The notes under the pieces are model-generated. The model worked only from the letters and a program-made list of their open reading frames with translations. It did not search any database and was not told the origin of the DNA. The position numbers and the translations under genes were made by a program. From JBEKEX01 sp050013615 (GTDB lineage Bacteria; Chloroflexota; Anaerolineae; Anaerolineales; Anaerolineaceae): a stretch of 17,747 nt of DNA. This document shows, one piece after another, positions 15,837 through 17,747 of this stretch; the first letter of the stretch is position 1; the number at the start of each line of letters is the position of its first letter. Location of the stretch: NCBI GenBank assembly GCA_050013615.1, contig JBEKEX010000027.1, positions 1-17,747 on the forward strand, given 5' to 3'.

Positions 15837-17003
15837 TTACGCCTTTAAATCAGCCGGCAGGTCGGCCAGGTCGATCGTACCGCTGTCGCAAAAGATGACC
15901 GCCCTCTCGATGGCATTGCTCAGCTCACGGATATTACCCGGCCAGCTATAATCAATCATCGCTTTCATCGCTCGCGGCGCAACGTCTTGGACATTGGCCC
16001 CCATCTTGGCGTTGAATGTGCGCATGAAAAAGCCAACCAATTCTGGAATATCTTCCTTCCGCTCCCGCAGCGGCGGCAAGTTCAAATCCACCACGCGCAG
16101 ACGGTAATACAAATCTTCACGGAATTGGTGATCCTGCATCAGCTTGCTCAGATCGCGGTTCGAAGCGGCCAGCACCTGGACATCTACGTGGATGATCGTC
16201 GTCCCTCCCACCCGGTAGAACGAGTGTGACTCGATGGCGCGCAGCAGCTTGGCCTGCAAGTCGGTCGGCATGGAAGAGATTTCGTCCAGGAACAAAATGC
16301 CGCCATCGGCCACTTCCATCAAGCCGATCTTGCGTTTTTCGGCGCTGGTGAACGCCCCCGCTTCGTGTCCAAACAACTCTGACTCGAGCATGGTGCTTTG
16401 AATGGCAGCACAATTCACGGCAATGAACGGTTTGTCGGCACGCGGGCCGTTCTGATGGATGAACATTGCCAGCACCTCTTTACCGGTGCCGGTCTCGCCG
16501 GTGATCAGCACGGAAGCCGATGCCTGAGCAGCGCGTTGGGCCTGCGAAATAAGATCAATGATCTTCTGATTCGTACCAACCACAAATTCAGCCTTCTGAC
16601 GCTGAGACTCGCGCAGCTGCGCCAGCTCCCTGCGCATCGATACCAGCTCGCCGGCCCGCTGCAAGGATTGTTCCAACTGGTTGAAGGCGATCGGTTTAGT
16701 CAAAAAGTCGTGGGCGCCGTTCTTCATCGCCTCCACGGCCATATCGATCTCGCCGTAGGCGGTGATGATAATGGTGGGTGGTCGCACCTGCATTTGGCTG
16801 ATCTCATACAACAGGTTGGGTCCATAACCATCGGGCAGCCTCACATCGAGGATCACCATATCCACATCCCCCTTGCCGAGAAACTTTCGGGCTTCGGCAA
16901 GCGTCGGAGCGCCCAACACCTCATAACCTTTCGAGGTCAAAAATTCGCCAATATTCCGGCGTGCATTCTCTTCATCATCCACAATGAGAACGGTAAACCC
17001 CAT
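15837..17003 (-). CDS. NtrC-family sigma-54-dependent response regulator lacking a DNA-binding domain
   Basis: 388 residues with two domains. The receiver domain (about 3-118) has acidic pocket Asp9/Asp10, phospho-acceptor Asp53 (ILDVRLPDG), Thr81 and Lys103. The AAA+ sigma-54 activation domain (about 142-375) has Walker A GETGTGKE (169-176), the sigma-54 contact loop GAFTSA (216-221, where GAFTGA is usual), Walker B GGILFLDE (234-241), an arginine-finger region FREDLYYRL (294-302) and the WPGNIREL end motif (354-361). The protein stops at DLPADLKA, just where a linker and Fis-type HTH would normally start, so no DNA-binding domain is present. This resembles FlgR of Helicobacter and CtcC of Chlamydia, which activate sigma-54 from solution. 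Three bases separate it from the upstream kinase gene, so they form one operon. A sigma-54 promoter follows its stop, which makes that operon its likely target. Confidence 0.95.
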   Translation of the reverse strand: MGFTVLIVDDEENARRNIGEFLTSKGYEVLGAPTLAEARKFLGKGDVDMVILDVRLPDGYGPNLLYEISQMQVRPPTIIITAYGEIDMAVEAMKNGAHDFLTKPIAFNQLEQSLQRAGELVSMRRELAQLRESQRQKAEFVVGTNQKIIDLISQAQRAAQASASVLITGETGTGKEVLAMFIHQNGPRADKPFIAVNCAAIQSTMLESELFGHEAGAFTSAEKRKIGLMEVADGGILFLDEISSMPTDLQAKLLRAIESHSFYRVGGTTIIHVDVQVLAASNRDLSKLMQDHQFREDLYYRLRVVDLNLPPLRERKEDIPELVGFFMRTFNAKMGANVQDVAPRAMKAMIDYSWPGNIRELSNAIERAVIFCDSGTIDLADLPADLKA

Positions 17004-17006
17004 GTT

Positions 17007-17747
17007 TCAATCTCCATCCGTGACAGGTAATGTGACTCTGAAAATTGTACCACCAGGCACCGAACTCACGTCGATATTACCGCGGTGGGCGATCACGATC
17101 CGTTTCGTGATGGCCAGCCCCAGGCCAGTGCCGCCTGACTTGTTAGTGACGAATGGTTCGAACAAACGCTTCCTGATCTCCTCCGGGATGCCGGGGCCGG
17201 TGTCGGAAATGGACACCTCGACATGCGGACGATCAGCCACCAGGCATGGACCGATCTTGATGGCCAGGGTGCCACCCGTCTTTTCCATGGCTTCGACCGC
17301 GTTGCTGATCAAGTTCGTAAACACCTGTTCCAATGAGCGCCAATTCCCCATCACCTTGGGCGCCTCAGGATTTTCCTGGAAAATGGGCTTCACGTCGACC
17401 TTCATCATACGCGGGTACCAGCGGTCCATGATCTTTTTCAGCAGATCATTCAGGTCGACCGGTTCGACTTGCTTGGGTAACGGTCGCGAGAAAGCCAACA
17501 CCGATTCCATCAAGGCGTTCAAGCGCAGGCAATCGCCTTGTACCCGGCTGAGCACCTCCTGGTTGGGATCATCCTGCGGCAGACGACTGGCAATCAATTG
17601 GACGCCGGTGGAGATATTATTGATGGGGTTGCGCACTTCGTGGGCAAATACGTTGGCAAAATCACCCAACACGGCGCGGTGCTCCAGTTGTTGCGTTCGG
17701 GCCTTGATCTCTTCGTGCTCACTGATATCGGAAATGAAGACCAAGAT
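17007..17747 (-). CDS. NtrB-like sensor histidine kinase, C-terminal 246 residues (5' part outside window)
   Basis: The frame runs off the right edge. The first visible residues (ILVFISDISEHEE) look like the end of a PAS domain, followed by a short coiled connector. Then come the HisKA box FAHEVRNPINNI with the phospho-acceptor His, the N box NLISNAVEAMEKTG, G1 DTGPGIPEEI, the F box FEPFVTNK and G2 GTGLGL of the HATPase domain, ending GDN-free at VTDGD. All catalytic motifs are intact. The absence of a membrane segment here says nothing about the missing N-terminus. The gene ends three bases before the sigma-54 response regulator, the classic arrangement of a cognate pair, so it most likely phosphorylates that regulator and thereby controls the sigma-54 operon downstream. 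The first in-frame TTG at 17744 is internal to the PAS domain and is not the real start. Confidence 0.93.
   Translation of the reverse strand: MLVFISDISEHEEIKARTQQLEHRAVLGDFANVFAHEVRNPINNISTGVQLIASRLPQDDPNQEVLSRVQGDCLRLNALMESVLAFSRPLPKQVEPVDLNDLLKKIMDRWYPRMMKVDVKPIFQENPEAPKVMGNWRSLEQVFTNLISNAVEAMEKTGGTLAIKIGPCLVADRPHVEVSISDTGPGIPEEIRKRLFEPFVTNKSGGTGLGLAITKRIVIAHRGNIDVSSVPGGTIFRVTLPVTDGD

Overview
The window looks like a bacterial chromosome segment of moderate to high GC. The organism is probably a Chloroflexota member of the Anaerolineae type. That is an inference from gene style only: the alanyl-tRNA synthetase insert, a lone Flp-type pilin, very long TPR proteins and a eukaryote-like formyl-THF ligase. 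No rRNA, tRNA, CRISPR array, insertion sequence or phage gene was seen.

Left part (1-7275): independent single-gene units with clear punctuation. They are the tail of an unidentified + strand gene; fhs (formate-THF ligase, - strand), whose sequence is of the long form known from the eukaryotic C1-THF synthase; a 48-codon Flp/type IVb pilin (+); an APC-superfamily amino acid/polyamine permease (+); and alaS (-). Convergent pairs share bidirectional hairpin terminators (228-255 and 4430-4459). fhs and alaS have good sigma-70-like promoters.

Right part (7276-17747): one - strand cluster that reads as a regulated functional unit. In transcription order it holds an NtrB-like histidine kinase (cut by the window edge), an NtrC-like sigma-54 activator with no DNA-binding domain, a full-consensus sigma-54 promoter, a 107-residue protein with two membrane segments, a giant (about 1780 residue) TPR solenoid protein, and a TPR-fused gingipain-like (peptidase C25, clan CD) cysteine protease. 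The solenoid and protease genes overlap by ATGA. A strong terminator closes the unit at 7276-7304.

A plausible reading is as follows. The kinase senses a signal through a PAS-like region and phosphorylates the activator. The activator turns on the sigma-54 promoter just downstream of its own gene, producing a membrane protein, a large scaffold and a cytoplasmic caspase-fold protease. This inducible protease-scaffold-membrane module is the most novel item in the window. Its biological role (stress proteolysis, regulated cell death, defence or envelope remodelling) cannot be read from the sequence.
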